Source: Azolla pinnata
Lineage: Eukaryota > Streptophyta > Polypodiopsida > Salviniales > Salviniaceae
Direction of reading: 5' to 3'
NCBI GenBank assembly: GCA_037176905.1
Contig: JBBBWG010000115.1
Location: 25,582-81,123 of the forward strand
Length of the DNA: 55,542 bases
The position numbers were made by a program, and so were the translations under genes. This document shows, piece after piece, positions 1 through 13,180 of this stretch (position 1 is its first letter; every line of letters starts with the position of its first letter). The notes beneath the pieces are model-generated. The model saw only the letters and a program-made list of their open reading frames with translations, was not told the DNA's origin and searched no databases.

Positions 1-92
1 GAATTGCACGATTTTCGACACTCCATTCTGTTGTTCTTCTTTGTCCCAAATGATGTACTGTTTGTCTTTGTTTTTTTTTTTTTTAACTTCAG

Positions 93-1160
93 GAGGAAGT
101 TGCTCCGCAGTTGCCGCACTGGAGTCTGCCTTCGACGATGGATCCAGATTCGTCGACGTCTCCATCGACAACTGCAACGGCATTCGCAGCATATGGCCCT
201 CCGATTCCTGTTGCTCCACACCCGAATCATCGACCATATCGGCACAAGGTTAAGATAAGCCCGTGGCAACTGGCGCGGCTTGACATGGAAGAGGTCGCGA
301 GGCTTGTGGCGAAAGCCCAGTCGACATCGGCGAGTAGCAGCAGGGATCAGCAGAGGCAGCAGCAACAACAACAACAGCAGCAGCAGCAGCATCATCCACC
401 GCTGCCTGTGTTTGGCCACCACCGCGCATGGGCTTCGCAGCAAGCCTCGCGAGTGTTTCAACCGAGGTCATCATCATCATCATCATCATCACCATCATGC
501 CGCGATGCGAAGGAGACGATGCCGTATTCGTCGAGCTTTTACCAGCATCATCACCACCCACATCGTGGTGATCAGGTGCCTGGCATGTGGAGCTTGCCAG
601 CTCTCAGCAACCATATCTACCCACCTTCGATCGGCGCCGAGTTCCCGCAGGCATCATCATCATCATCCTCATCATCATCATCATCATCATCTCCTTTGCA
701 GGATAACTTGGCATGGAGCCATGGCAGCTCGCCGTTTCACGCTCGAATGCAGTCGCCGATCACACGCCGCAACGAGACGAGCAACGACATGATCGAGAGC
801 AACGACATGCTGTCGCCTCCACGGGTGCCCTGCGATTTCATGGATAGTAGCCCTGTTCCACGGCGGCTGCTCTCGAGGTTGTCTCCCGGTTCGGCTTCGA
901 AGAGCCCTCTCATCAGCTCCATGGATTGCAGCAATGCTGATTATGACGACGGCGGCGACGACGATGATCAAAGACGATGGGCCTCCTCCTCGAAGAGCAG
1001 CAACAACAGATTCCTTGTGCGGGCCCTGAACTTTGAGGGAAAGGAATCGAGCTCTGTCGAGGTGGATGGAGCTTCGATCTTCTTCGGTGGACCATTCCCA
1101 TGCCCGAGCACTTCCTCGCCATCACCAGCACATTCAGATGAGCATTCTTCACTGACTTGA
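93..1160 (+). CDS. Last exon of an unidentified Ser/His/Gln-rich protein (partial, 5' part outside window)
   Basis: A pyrimidine tract followed by AG at 91-92 makes a good splice acceptor, and the frame stays open from 93 to the stop at 1158-1160, 355 codons. The upstream exons lie outside the window. The protein piece is low in complexity: a Gln run near 355-390, His-rich patches, two long Ser runs (about 468-500 and 655-690) coded by TCA repeats, and an Asp-rich patch near 945-965. Conserved-looking parts are the segment starting KVKISPWQLARLDMEEV (about 250-300), SPVPRRLLSRLSPGS (about 850-895) and NRFLVRALNFEG near the end. I do not recognise the family; the composition would suit a nuclear regulatory or RNA-binding protein tail. 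An ATG at 138 could also be a start, but the clean acceptor makes an internal exon more likely. Confidence 0.6.
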   Translation, partial: EEVAPQLPHWSLPSTMDPDSSTSPSTTATAFAAYGPPIPVAPHPNHRPYRHKVKISPWQLARLDMEEVARLVAKAQSTSASSSRDQQRQQQQQQQQQQQHHPPLPVFGHHRAWASQQASRVFQPRSSSSSSSSPSCRDAKETMPYSSSFYQHHHHPHRGDQVPGMWSLPALSNHIYPPSIGAEFPQASSSSSSSSSSSSSPLQDNLAWSHGSSPFHARMQSPITRRNETSNDMIESNDMLSPPRVPCDFMDSSPVPRRLLSRLSPGSASKSPLISSMDCSNADYDDGGDDDDQRRWASSSKSSNNRFLVRALNFEGKESSSVEVDGASIFFGGPFPCPSTSSPSPAHSDEHSSLT

Positions 1161-2289
1161 TTTGATGATGATGAACCTCCAAATAGCTGTAAACAATCGA
1201 AGCGATCCGATCTGTGATGGATCTCCCACCAATGCATCTGATCTGTTCCATCTTTGTATCATACCCATTACCAACTACCATACCTACCATTCTATACTTC
1301 ACACACACACACACTATATATATAAACATATAGCTATTCATACACTCTATTCATTTATTGTTAGATACACTTGATTTCTGTTCTTTCACCAAATTTTGGA
1401 TGATCGATACGCGATCCAATTTTTTGTTTATCAATACAAGATCCATTTTTTTTTGGCTGATCAAATCTTCCTTCTCTCAAGTGAAATGCATGATAAAAAT
1501 TAGTGGTCATAAGCATAAAGGATCAGAAGTCACTGCGAAATCATAATAAAAATAGTACTTATTTGAAAACATATTTCTGCTAGCATAAAGGGTCAGTGAA
1601 TTCAGCTTGAACAATATCATGTGCAATTACAAGTTTACAGCAAATTGTCATCCATAGCATCGTGATTCATCTCTGATCTATGCCGTTGATTCAGTAAATA
1701 GACCTTGTGAAACAACAAAAACAAGTTTGTGAACAAAATTAGAAATCCATCATCGGTTGCTTGATTGCTTAAATAACACCTATCCCTCATCAGTAGTTGA
1801 GCTCCAAGTAAATGTCATTAAAAATATGGGGAAAATCAAACCGCTGTTGAGTATATTACGCATTGGAAAACTTGATGGCATTACACATGGATTCATAGAT
1901 TGTAATTCAAATTTCACTTGACGACCTTCTTGCAAATTGCAAGACTCCTCCCTTTTGATCCATAGATTATATACAGATTTCTTATATACAGATTGTCCCA
2001 AAGATTTTGGAAATGGTTAGTCAATTCTATCCATTCTTAAGGTTCGACGAATCCCAAAACAGCCTCGTTGTAGAGTGTGAAGTGAAAAATCCATTAAGTA
2101 GAGGAGAAACTTATAACCCATTCGGACTTGTGCTGAAACGAGAGAAAAAAAATGTAGACATATATAACAAGGAACAGGAACATTATACATAATATGCATG
2201 TGTTTATGGGTAGAGATTCGAGAATGAACCTTGATGACAAAACTATGTACAATGAATGGATGATGTAAGAGCTTATTTCCGGAAGAGAT
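1161..2289. other. Intergenic stretch between convergent genes
   Basis: AT-rich DNA between the 3' ends of the gene at 93-1160 (+) and the kinesin (-). It has a short CA/TA repeat at about 1303-1325, a T run near 1448-1454 and no coding stretch I can support. It probably contains both 3' untranslated regions. Confidence 0.6.
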
Positions 2290-5200
2290 CTACATTTTGG
2301 TGAAAAATTCATCTATCAAGTCCAGTGACTTCAGTACCCTTGCAGCTGAATTGGCCATAAGCTGTGCCCCAGCAACTAACTCTACCTCCCGCTTCTCCTG
2401 GTTCAAGCAACACACAAATGATCAAATAACTCATCACAAACTACACTTATCTAACTCCCTCAAAACTAGATATTAGTTGTATAATTGGTCAAATCCACGG
2501 GATAATTGTTAGCAGAAAAACGCAACCATACACAAGATTGTCAGGCATTTTGGTATTCTGGGATTAACACTTAAACTTGGAGATACATCCCCCTGAATAT
2601 GAAACAAGTTAAAGGGTAGTTAAACAGAAGGGTATACAATTTTCCGATTGTGATTTGTGATTTGTGACAAACAGACTACCTAGGAAAGTTAGAATTTGAG
2701 AGGACTCTTCTAAATAGCCAACTCATTATTTCAGCTAAAGGCAGCTCATAGGTACATAACATGTCATACGTTCAAAAACAATTAGTCACCAAGAAATCCA
2801 GAGACATACATTTTGCAATTCATCCACATACTCTTGTTTGTAAGGGCTTTGGAGATCACGAATCTCATCCTACATTCAGATCATATTGATTGATCTTTAA
2901 GAAATTTTAAGGATATATATCATCAGAAAAACAATGTTCTCATGAATAATGAAGGCATGGACGAAAACCTCGCCACAATTCACGCTAACATCCTTCAGAT
3001 TGAGATGGGAAGCGCCCTCTTGACATGACTTTGATGCTTTGCTCCTGAACGAGAGACAGATAGGCTAAAGCTTTACGCTAAAGATCTTTCTAAAAATATT
3101 GATCAATACGTCAAGAGACTAGTCATACAAGAATCTCATTGCTCAGTTTTTTTTGCTTATGAACCTCCAAATGTTGTTATGTATGAAAACAATGTGCAAG
3201 TATCCACGCAAGCTTGATCAGTTCAGTTATTAGCACAGAGATATTTTGTTACCTAGCTTCCATTTCACTTGATTTGTATCCAGAATCATCACCATTACCA
3301 TTATTCTTACTATCCAGACCTTCCTCTGAATCATTGTTCCATACTGAGTTATGGTGCTCACTGCTGATTTTCTGGCTTTCTTTCTGTGGGGAGTTCTACA
3401 TAAACAAACAATTCTCCAAATATGATGTGCAATTCCTTGATAGTTATCCTATTGATAGTCACTAGAGTAATTGAGTGTCTGGGAAAGACAACACAACACT
3501 TTTCGGTATATGATAAACGTAGTACAATGGGGTATCATGTTCATTTATGAAAGCCGAGTATTTTGGTAACAGAAAGTAGTATTTTTGTGTTTTTCTCAAA
3601 ATCATAATACCTCATCAGCTGTAACTGCTTCAGACGGCTCTTCGAGGATATTTTTGTTTAGAATTCGGAATTCTTCCTCAAAATTTAGAATAGCCCTGGA
3701 TCCAACTTTCAGAGCCTGTATGGCCAATGGTGTATCCGATAGGAAACATGCATTTACATATTTTGTAAAACACAAATATGGAAATTCTTAGTATTCTAGA
3801 ATGGGATAATATAAACATGTTACCCGCATACCAAACTGGAGAGAAGAAAGTGTCTCATGAATATATTCACTGCACGGAGCTATGTTGATAATCAGTGATG
3901 TCTTTGTATTTCCTGGTGAAAAACAAAAAAAACAGATTATAATGTATTTATATATACACATTACCATGAAATTTATTTGGTTCTGAAAAGATGGTGTGAA
4001 GAGGCACAGCAGATGCATTTGAAGGAAGTTTCATTATCAAGCATTACAAACGTCTACAGAGTTGGAATGTTTCTTTGGAATCTTTCATGAAGATATATGC
4101 ACTATGCTTGCAGCTTCAACATTCAGCGCATTGCCACACAAAATTAAAAAGGCCCAGATCCAAAAAAACAATCTGATTTCCTTTCTCCAACTGAAGACTT
4201 TAAACTTTTGTACAAAATCTTATGGTGTAATATACATCATGTCCTTGCTTCCAAGTACTTGAGAATAAGACCCAAGATACAGAATCAAATATTATATTCC
4301 CCAGCACATCACGTCTCATGCTTCTAGAATCTGATTAATCAATGCAACCTCCGTATAATATCTGAGAGGTGAACGATATACATAATCTCTTAAAGACAGG
4401 CAGTAATCCTGAGCATCAGCTTATTTGGGAGGTAATTATCCAAACATAAAATATGTATCTTACTGCAAGAAACAGTATGTATGCATTACCCTCGGTTCAA
4501 TTTCTGTGCTATATTGTCCAGACATAAAATATGTATCTTACGGCAAGAAACAGTATGGATGCATTAAAATCCTCAGTTCAATTTCTGTACTACAATGTAG
4601 TGAAGAATGCATGAACCATATTCCTCACAAAAGCATCATGTACCTCCTAAAGATTCCTGAAGAAGGCGTGTCAATTTTGAATCACGAAACGGAATATGTG
4701 TCGCTAAAGGATGTGCTCGAGCACTAATACATTTCCCTACAACAGAAACCCTTTCAGAACCTTCTTCCAAAATGCAAAGCTAGAGTATCATTCAGAAAAT
4801 AGAAAGGTTATCAAACATATACCAAGTGCAGTGAGAGACATGTTGACACTCATGGCCTCTGTAGCACGTAGGCCTTCCGACCCTACAGATGACTCAAGAT
4901 ACATATCATAAGAAAGGGTTACAATTGCAAGCATATAAAGTTATAGAAAATTGAAATGATCATTGATACCACTTTTCTTTAAACGCTCTGAACCAGCCAG
5001 ATCAACGAGGAAGAGCTTTCCAACAAGGATCCTACATTATCGATAGTCATTTCAGCAAGCTTTATTCAAAAGATTCATCTATTAAAACTCTTGAACGAAC
5101 ATCTCACTTCTCTGTCAACCCTATTCCCACTCTAGGCGTTTGCTTCTTATCTGATGACATGCCCATAGCATTTTCGTTTCTTACAGTCTTCTTTTCGACG

Positions 5201-7846
5201 GTTATAATGACAATTGCATGGCTACGAGATGAATGAGCATTCTGCAAAGATTACACACTTGTGAATCCTTGAAACTAATACACTTGATACAATTCAGTAT
5301 TATGTCTAAATTGTGTACTATACTTGACAAGTTCTTCACAAATATAAATGGAGCTTCAGATCATATGCCACATGGCTAACAAGAAACAATTAATCATAAG
5401 CACGTGTATGAAACTCACTCAAAAGGCACAAAGATGTTACCAACTTAGTGAATGCACATTGACGATTGCAATCACCCAACATTAGAAGGGTCACCACATC
5501 TTCAAGTGATTTGATCTCAATCTGTTCTAAGTCCAGAAATAGCATCCAATTAGAAACCAGAGGCAGAGGTTAAAGATTAGCGTAAGCTGCAGGAATGCTT
5601 TACCTCACGGGCACCTGCAATGAAAATGCCTCCATTTTCATCTTCCCGGATCTGAAGATTGGAGCTTTCTGGATTAAGAAGATCATGTATCTGTGGCTAT
5701 TATATATTTAGCATGAATACCATCTCAACGCTCAGAAAAGATTATGCAGAGGTAAAATGTACCATTTCAAGATAAATTTGGATGTAGCACATAGAAATAC
5801 GATACTCATGATCTGCATCATTTGACGTGTACTCAAAAATGTTTGCTGCTGATCTAGGGATAATACCTGTATCAACATCAAATACAAGTCTAGATTTCAT
5901 AATGCTAAGATGGTGAAATTGCAGATTCTGACAAATATCATTAAGAAGCTCGGGCTTTATGAAATTCAAGGATATTAGTCTTCTACATACTGTGCGTGAA
6001 AAAACTAGCATTCACGTTTTGTAAGCCACAGGGATAAAGAAGGGAAGAGGGTAAACTAAATGAAATATAAACAAACTTGGGCTTTACCCCTGCACCCTGC
6101 CCCTGAGGTTTTCTGATCACAAACATGACAGAATGTAAAACCAGTACCAAATTTGTGGTTTAGCATGAATAGTTCAGTCTAAATATGCCTTCTGAACCAC
6201 AAATATATTTTTAGACTGAATTATATGTACACCTTCAATCCTTGATTCACTTTCTTCATTGATAGCAACATCTGATAGTGTATAAGTCTTCCCAGCTCCA
6301 GTTTGTCCGTATGCCATTATTGTTCCATTGTAACCTTCTAGCACATCCTACAAAAAGAGATAAACTATGAGAAACAAAGGTGAAAATAAAGGGACATTTA
6401 TCATGAATTCGAAGATGGACACATAGCTCACCAATACAATGGGCTGTGCTGCAACTTTATAAACTTCAGCTTGTGTTGCCTTTTCAGATAGAACAGCATC
6501 AAACGTGAATTCGGTATACTCAGCACAGCCAGGCCTGCTATTGTTGTCAAAAGATACACATGAACATATATACGTAAGCTGATTATTTCCTCCAAATTTT
6601 CGAATATTGAGTTGATGTCAAAAGATACACATGAACATATATAGGGAAGCTGATTCTTTCCTCCAAATTTTCGAATATTGGGTTCAGATGGAGAAAACAA
6701 CGAAGTTCTACGGAGAAAAAATCTCTAAGGTTTATGTTGACATAGTTGAGAATGCTAAAATTTTCCTTTTATTGAGATCAGAGATCCAAGCACTCTTGAA
6801 ACTGCTTACAGTACACTATTATTTGAAGAGATACCATAAAGGCATCCATGCTCGCAGAGGGCACCGATTATAGTGGGATCCTTGCAATTACAAAATATCA
6901 TGATTGTAGATACACCAAAAATAAACATTATGCATATTCTAGGGGAACTGGTTGAGCCCATGCTTGGCGGAAGAGCATCTGAAAATTCATCTTTACTTAT
7001 CTGTAGGCTGTAAAAATAATCAACTATAAAAGTAATACGACTTACAAATTGGGTGAAATGACAATACTGATGCTCTGCAAAAGAGCATTTTGAAAATGAT
7101 TTCAACATGTTCGTATGCTATACATACTTAAACTTTCCACCGCCTTCAACACAGGTACCTCAGAATTCCTAAATACTGGATAGAGTAATGTAGATATACT
7201 CGGGGTATTTACTGTCAGCCCATTGGAAGGGAGTTGTATGCAATGGGAGGCACAACAATAAAACCACACATTAACCACGGCACCAGTATTGGGAATTTCT
7301 GAACAATTCTAAAGCCCCAATTAGTGCACACAACGTAGCCATCACCATTCTTGCTTTCTACCATTCTATGACTTTAGAACATTTGACGTATTAATTTAAC
7401 CTCTATAGAGGAAGAATTGACATGTTTGATGATTTATTCAGGAAATAGAATTGAATTAACCCTGGTTTCTTTGCAGAAAAACATAGCCCAAAATCCGAAT
7501 TTTAAGACATGAAATTGGACAATAGGATTAAAGAGTGAAGCATGCTTGCTTTCTCCTCACTGTAACTGTGCACTTTTCAGGCTTTACGTAAACAACAGGA
7601 ATTTGATTCTCTTTATCCTTGTTTCCTCTGCATTTCTCTCTCTCTTTCTGATGCTCATGCTTCGAGAATGGTCTTACTCTGACAGTCACTCTGACACGCT
7701 CTGTCGGCAATATGTAGAGCCAACCCCATGTGTAAATCATTTCTAAGACCGAATAAATGGAAGCAGGAACAGAGACGAAAAGGAAGAGAAAGCACACCAT
7801 TAAGCGCTCTGTCTTTGCCCCGATCGCCCATCTCTGAGTTCCGCAT
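2290..7846 (-). CDS. Kinesin motor protein, short-tailed, subfamily unresolved
   Basis: Microtubule motor ATPase. Exons in coding order: 7846-7798, 7700-7561, 6534-6432, 6347-6233, 5866-5763, 5690-5604, 5521-5441, 5241-5108, 5031-4970, 4882-4823, 4736-4644, 3912-3824, 3715-3611, 3395-3253, 3044-2969, 2869-2810, 2397-2290. Motor hallmarks appear in order: [11 protein letters not shown], the P-loop GQTGAGKT (exon at 6347-6233), switch [10 protein letters not shown] (5241-5108), switch II DLAGSE (5031-4970), [14 protein letters not shown] (4736-4644) and LQFGMR (3912-3824). Phases agree except between 7561 and 6534, where one more small exon is needed; its length must be 2 more than a multiple of 3. 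The N-terminus is only about 17 residues before the motor. The tail, about 165 residues, is short and partly charged. The motor resembles ungrouped (ARK/KIN-U) and kinesin-1 types, but I see no room for the armadillo tail of plant ARK kinesins. About 550 aa in total. Confidence 0.85.
4440..4597. repeat. Tandem duplication, about 78 bp, two copies, in a kinesin intron
   Basis: The segment beginning near 4440 (ACATAAAATATGTATCTTAC) recurs near 4518, followed in both copies by GCAAGAAACAGTATG and CAGTTCAATTTCTGT-like sequence. It lies in the intron between 4644 and 3912. Confidence 0.8.
6546..6687. repeat. Tandem duplication, 71 bp, two copies, in a kinesin intron
   Basis: GTCAAAAGATACACATGAAC starts at 6546 and again at 6617. 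Both copies continue through TTTCCTCCAAATTTTCGAAT with few differences. The duplication is close to the acceptor of the exon ending at 6534, in the intron where one kinesin exon is still missing from the model. Confidence 0.85.
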
Positions 7847-8818
7847 CTCTCTCGCGTTGATCTCAGATCATCAAGCGCGCGCGCTCTCCTCAACAACCTC
7901 CTCTCAGAGACGCATCTTTTGTTTCTCATTCTGTTCCAACTTCTTTTCACATACAAATAAACAAACAAACATTTGGTTTTTGAAATTATCTTCAAATATA
8001 TGCGTGTTAAAAACTCCATATGCATCATTTAAGGAAACAGCATGTTCAATGCATTAAAGAAACAGACTAAACTAGTTATTTTATGAGATTAGTCATAGAG
8101 AGTTGAACCCAAGTTGACTATATTTTAAACATCAATCTACAGAGATAATGAATACCATTTGCTTGCCTTTAACATTTCAACTACCTGGCAAGCCATTCCA
8201 CAGATAACTCTGGTAACTGTTCAGATCAGTAATGGATATATCCATACCCACTGGCAAACTTCAATCTTTCACATGCGCACTTTGAGCCATGCGAATAGAA
8301 CCATTGAAGTGAAGACATGATATAGCTTAAGAACATCACATTATGAAGTTGCAAGGGACACCGTAACATCAGATGTTTAAGTTTGATCAACCCAGAAAAA
8401 GAAACTGCCAATGGAAATGATCCTTCATATTCATTAACAAACAAACAACTTGGAGCTAGGTACATGGAAGCTAGAATGCGTCAAAACCACCCAATGGGTC
8501 GCGAATTTCATAGTGATACAGATCTTCTTTCTTTCCCCAGGAACGCCACTTGACTCACAAGTCAGAAAACCTAAGAACACTTCACACAGCTCCCTCAAGT
8601 TTTGTTGTAGCCAATAGAATAGAAAAACTGATACTTCGTCGTTGTAAGCCAACAGGCAGTTACAGGCAGGTACCCTGCAATGTTAGAGGCGAGAGGATCC
8701 AGTAGGAAACTCAACATTCGGATGCACACATTAATAGGTTCAAAGATTTAGATTATAGAGCTGTTCCTTCAATAATAGATTAGACCATGGGGTAGCCATT
8801 TTCACTTGTGAAGCTGAA
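7847..8818. other. Intergenic stretch: kinesin upstream region and CWC24-like 3' region
   Basis: Lies between two genes in the same (-) direction. It should hold the kinesin promoter and leader (a CT/GC-rich patch at about 7860-7925) and the 3' untranslated region of the CCCH-RING gene. I see no further gene. Confidence 0.55.
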
Positions 8819-11800
8819 CTAATCACATTGTTGATGAGAGCCTGAAGCTTCTCTTCTCAGAATCTCAAATGCCGTATTGAATGTCCCATTTGTAGGCTTG
8901 TTGCAAACAAAACAATGTTTGTTCCTCGAATGGTGCTGCAAATAAGAATGCATCAAAATTTTATTATTTTTTTCCATTCAATTTATGACATTCAGAGTTC
9001 AAGCAGTCGAAAATCGAAAATGAAAAGAATACCTTTAATGCACAATGTTCGCAGAAGTAGTGTTTACAAGCAGTGACAACAGGATCTCTGAATGGTTTAC
9101 GGCAGATGAAACATGCAAATGGAAGTTCATCATCCTCGTCTTCGTCATCATTTCTATCACCAATTACATTTTCATCGTCTTGAGCTGATCCTGCCGCCAA
9201 TCTAGCTTTTCTCAATTTCTCATTTTCATCCCATTCTCTATCCATCTGCCAACCAGATTTATAATCTCCACGGTCATGCATAAACTTACAAGAATCTCCA
9301 TATCCACAATACCCAGTCTCCTTGTAGTCCTTGCAGATATCAGGCTGATAATCAAATCTTACTGACCACCTGATGTGAGCAGACGACCTAAGAGGACCAT
9401 GTGCACCTCCAGCTTTCTCACTTGCTATAGTATGTTCTCTCCTAAATCCAGCTTTGTGGTCTACATAACCATGGATACCTTTATAAAGCTTCTCATCCTG
9501 AGATTTATTTCCCTTCAGAGCCTCATCTGCTTGTTTCAATACCCTTTCCCTAATTGCACGGGCATCCTTGTCAAATTCTGTCTCAGTTTCCAATGTCGCA
9601 GTTGCTCTACTATCTGTCTGAGTTTGTATTTGTCGAGATGACTCATAAAAGAAGGTTTTCTTCTCTTGGTTATCATTCTTCTTTTCTAGGTTTTGCGAGG
9701 AGAACCCAAGCACTCCATCACCTTTTCTCCCAAATTTCGACTTCTGAATTACAGTAGAGCTTTTGTCATTATCATTTTCGTCTTCTGCCGTAGTTGAACG
9801 CTTTCTTAAGTTCTTGATACCTTTTCTTTTGACAAATAAACCTACAATGAGAGAGCCATGTTAGGAAATTCATACATATGAAGGACCAACAATTAAGGAC
9901 ATCAACAGAACCATCTATCTAGCAATTACACGTACAAATATTAATGTTTTTCATCCTTCACATTACCGTGGAATTTTAGAACATGCATAACAACAAAGAA
10001 GCTACGGTTTCACTAATATCAAACACTACCTCAACTGCGTCTTAGGCTTCCCCTCATCTTGCATAAGTATCTTACTCGACTGATTATAAGCTACTTTCGT
10101 GTATAATAATCTCAACTTGTAATGCTTAACACCACATTAAACATTCTGCATCAACAGGTTAACAGGCTAATCATCTCTTAAAAAAATAATCCACCATATC
10201 CAGCGATTCTGTAGTTTCGGAAACATCTTGAAGCATACATTATCCAATTTTATATGCTCACTTAAGCCTTAACATCATTTTACTAGGTTTAAAGTCCTCA
10301 TCATGTATGATCATCCCAATTTGTAATTCTTGACACCACATACCTTTCCTACATACTTAAGCTTCCTTCAACAGCTTCCACTATGTGCTAATTCCCTCGT
10401 CTTATGGTAATCCAGTCATTTCTGGAATTTGTCAAGTTTGTTAAACACAGAATATCAATTTTTACATGTTTACAGGAGCCTCATGTATAATCACTCCATT
10501 TTAATATTACTCCACAGTTTCTATGTTTAAAACGATAAATGTTCCAAGTTCTCCTATATTAGCAGACTTAAGAAAGACTCAATCAGGAACACCTACTCAG
10601 AATCATCTCGACACCTTCCAATATGCATGCTAATCATCCCATCTTGTAGTTATCCTCCAGGTTTTCCTATGCAAAATACAAGTGTTCTACCTTAAATTTT
10701 CTTATTTACTGATCAGCTTATGAAAATCATCCAATAATAAAACTCTCTTTACAATCAACTTATCTTCAACTTTAATCCTTCTGTCTTTCACAATCATACT
10801 TAGCTTACCAAATGAACAATCAGAACATATGATGGTCGGGTCTCATTTTTTTACCTTCACTTAATTACATAAACCAAGAATACAAGTAAAAGTTACATGC
10901 ACAAGCCTATCTCATTCAAGATATTACGTTATTGCTATGAAAATGTAAATGTTGAGAGGCTCACTTTCATTCTCCCCGGAATTGATTGCTGGTTCCGCAA
11001 GAATTGTCTTAGGTTCGCTTGTGTTCTGAAGACAAGATTCCAACATACGTCAGCAACATAGATATGAGCAAATAAAAAACAAAAAAGAATGGTTTTCGAG
11101 TGTTTCCAGTTCCGGTTTCCATCAGATATGCTTACCTTGTATCAAAAATTTTGATTAGTAGTTTGAAACTGGAAATGCTTTGCGATGAGATTAGATGTTA
11201 CAGTTTGATTACTTTAAAATAGTTTTCTCATGTCCACATCCTTCTCTAAGAACGTACATTGATATAAAGAACGCGTTTACATAGATCATAACAATATCAC
11301 ACAGGAAAATGCAAATAAAAACTTGTTGACAACTGACAAATTACGAAGGAGAAAACATCTACCCCCATCAATGATTAATACATTTCAAAACACTACTTGA
11401 GGATTTTGAGATTTAGGATTCTAAAGCTATCATTGATATTTTGATTCGTCAAAAAGCTAGCATAACACAAGATTTAAAAATGTCCATTTGGAAAATTGAT
11501 TGATTCTGCACCAGGTTGTTAAAAATCTGTATGTTTCTGGGATCCCTTTGTTAACAATGTCATACTTATTGGGTGTAAAGGTCCTTGGTTCATTCTCGTG
11601 TTAACCTTCAATGAGTTCACTTGCATATATAGATTCATGTTCCACTAGCATTTTTCCAATTTGAATTATGCCTATGACGATAGTATATAAGAAGAGCTTT
11701 GCCCTTCAAGCTCAATTTTTCTCACATGACACTGCAGAAGAAAGGAGAACCAAAGCTCATCACACACATGGAAAAAATATATAATTTTTTAATAGAGGAA

Positions 11801-12136
11801 GTGTAGGAAGTGTGGAGTTTCAACACAGGCTAAGCAAGTGAACCACAGTTGAAAAGGATGGAAGCCTTCAAGAAAATGAGCATTTTTTAAGGAACAACGA
11901 GCAGAAACAAAACTTGAAAGAAAATCTTGTCGATGAAGATGTTAGAGGTGCTATCCGGGGGGAGAAGACTCACCTCATCGACCTCCTTCCTTGAAGTTTC
12001 AACGTGCTTGTCTTCTGAAGAAGGAGAAAAAAGAAGAACCAAATTCATTCGGAAGAAGTAAGAAACCAAACTAGGAGCAACGACAAGAAGAAGGGGACGG
12101 ATTTGAGACTGAGTACTTACCAACCTTGTCAGACAT
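8819..12136 (-). CDS. Pre-mRNA splicing factor CWC24 / RNF113 homologue (CCCH + RING zinc fingers)
   Basis: Spliceosome protein that in yeast and human sits near the 5' splice site of the activated spliceosome; it acts in the nucleus. Exons: 12136-12121, 12014-11974, 11025-10965, 9841-9033, 8935-8819, total 1044 nt and 347 aa with all phases matching. The start reads MSDKVEDKHVE. A basic stretch [14 protein letters not shown] opens exon 4. The family core [16 protein letters not shown] and [14 protein letters not shown] leads into one CCCH finger (about residues 209-229), an acidic linker ([11 protein letters not shown]), then a C3HC4 RING starting CFICRKPF (about residue 283). The last RING cysteine pair, CFVC, comes from the final exon. 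The length matches the family. Intron 3, between 10965 and 9841, is over 1.1 kb. Plant relatives are listed as CCCH domain protein 1. Confidence 0.93.
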
Positions 12137-12179
12137 CGTGTTGTGGAGAAGGTTAAATGAGTGCACGTCAGGAGACCTC

Positions 12180-12765
12180 TTCCAAAAACCCTTCCTTTCC
12201 TTTCCTTTCCTTTCCCGGCTGAGATTAGAGTTTACGTAGGTCGGTGCAGTGAACTGCAGAAGAAATCAATCTTCCTTCCCTTCCCTTTCCTCTCCTTTCC
12301 TTTCCTGCCGGAAATTAGGGTTTACGTAGCTCGGTGCAGTGAAATGAAGAAGAAACCAAACATCCTTCCCTTCCCTTTCCTCTCCGTTCCTTCCGTTTCC
12401 TTTCCGTTACTGCGTCTTAGGGGTTTACGTATTGGCAATGAAGCGAAGAAGATATCAATCGTCCGCACCTCTCCTGCTTGTTACGGTTTACGTGGCTCAG
12501 TACAGGTGAAGCGAGGAGGAAGCAACCGATCGTCCTTGCCTTGCCTTTCCCCTTCCCGCGCGTTAGGGTTTACGTGGGAGCTGGGCAGCGAGGTGAGGCA
12601 GGAATCAACCGTCCTTCCTATTCCGCCAGCGAGCAAGAGGATTACTGTGGCTTTGTTGCAGCGAAACGAGGAAGAAAATGGACAGTCCTTGCCTGCCTGT
12701 CCTGCGAGGAAGAGGAGCAAGGAATCAATCGGCCATGGCTCTGCGAATTAGGGTTTGCTGTGTGC
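12180..12765. repeat. Degenerate tandem repeat, about 95-120 bp unit, five to six copies
   Basis: Directly upstream of the CWC24-like start. Each unit has a TTCCTTTCC-rich tract followed by TTAGGGTTTACGT and a stretch like GCAGTGAAATGAAGAAG(A)AATCAA. Cores fall near 12225, 12315, 12420, 12484, 12563 and 12748. The repeated element contains an AGGGTTTA telo-box-like core. The 196-aa open frame across it is a by-product of the repeat. Confidence 0.7.
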
Positions 12766-13082
12766 CTCTGATCTGCAGTCGTCTTCTTCATTGCTTCGGT
12801 TTTCACATCACTCTCCACGAGGGTAATTAGGAGGCTAATAATGTGATTAACCACATCATTAAACACTAATTATGAGGAGATTAATAGTCTGTTTAACCAC
12901 ACCATTAAACTCTAATCATACGATACCGCACAATCACGCCTATAGCTTTGATGATCACTTCGATCTACACTAGTCGTGTTTCTTCAAATCACTCGATATG
13001 ATTTTATTGCGTCCTTATTACGAATGGATAAGATTGTTTCCACGCATCGACCGAAATCGAATCCTGATCCTAATTCCAAATA

Positions 13083-13160
13083 AAAAACAATCTTGATAGC
13101 AATCGCCCTCTAGTTTACAAAAAAAACAATCTTGATAGCAATCGCCCTCTATTTAGCTTC
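13083..13160. repeat. Short tandem duplication, about 38 bp
   Basis: AACAATCTTGATAGCAATCG followed by CCCTCTA occurs near 13087 and again near 13126, with AAAAA-rich spacers. Confidence 0.8.
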
Positions 13161-13180
13161 ATAATGATATACTGTTGCAA

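Noticed and set aside
12161..12751. 196-codon open frame with repeated FLPFPFLSFP
   Set aside because: Product of the degenerate tandem repeat; no family match and no splice structure.
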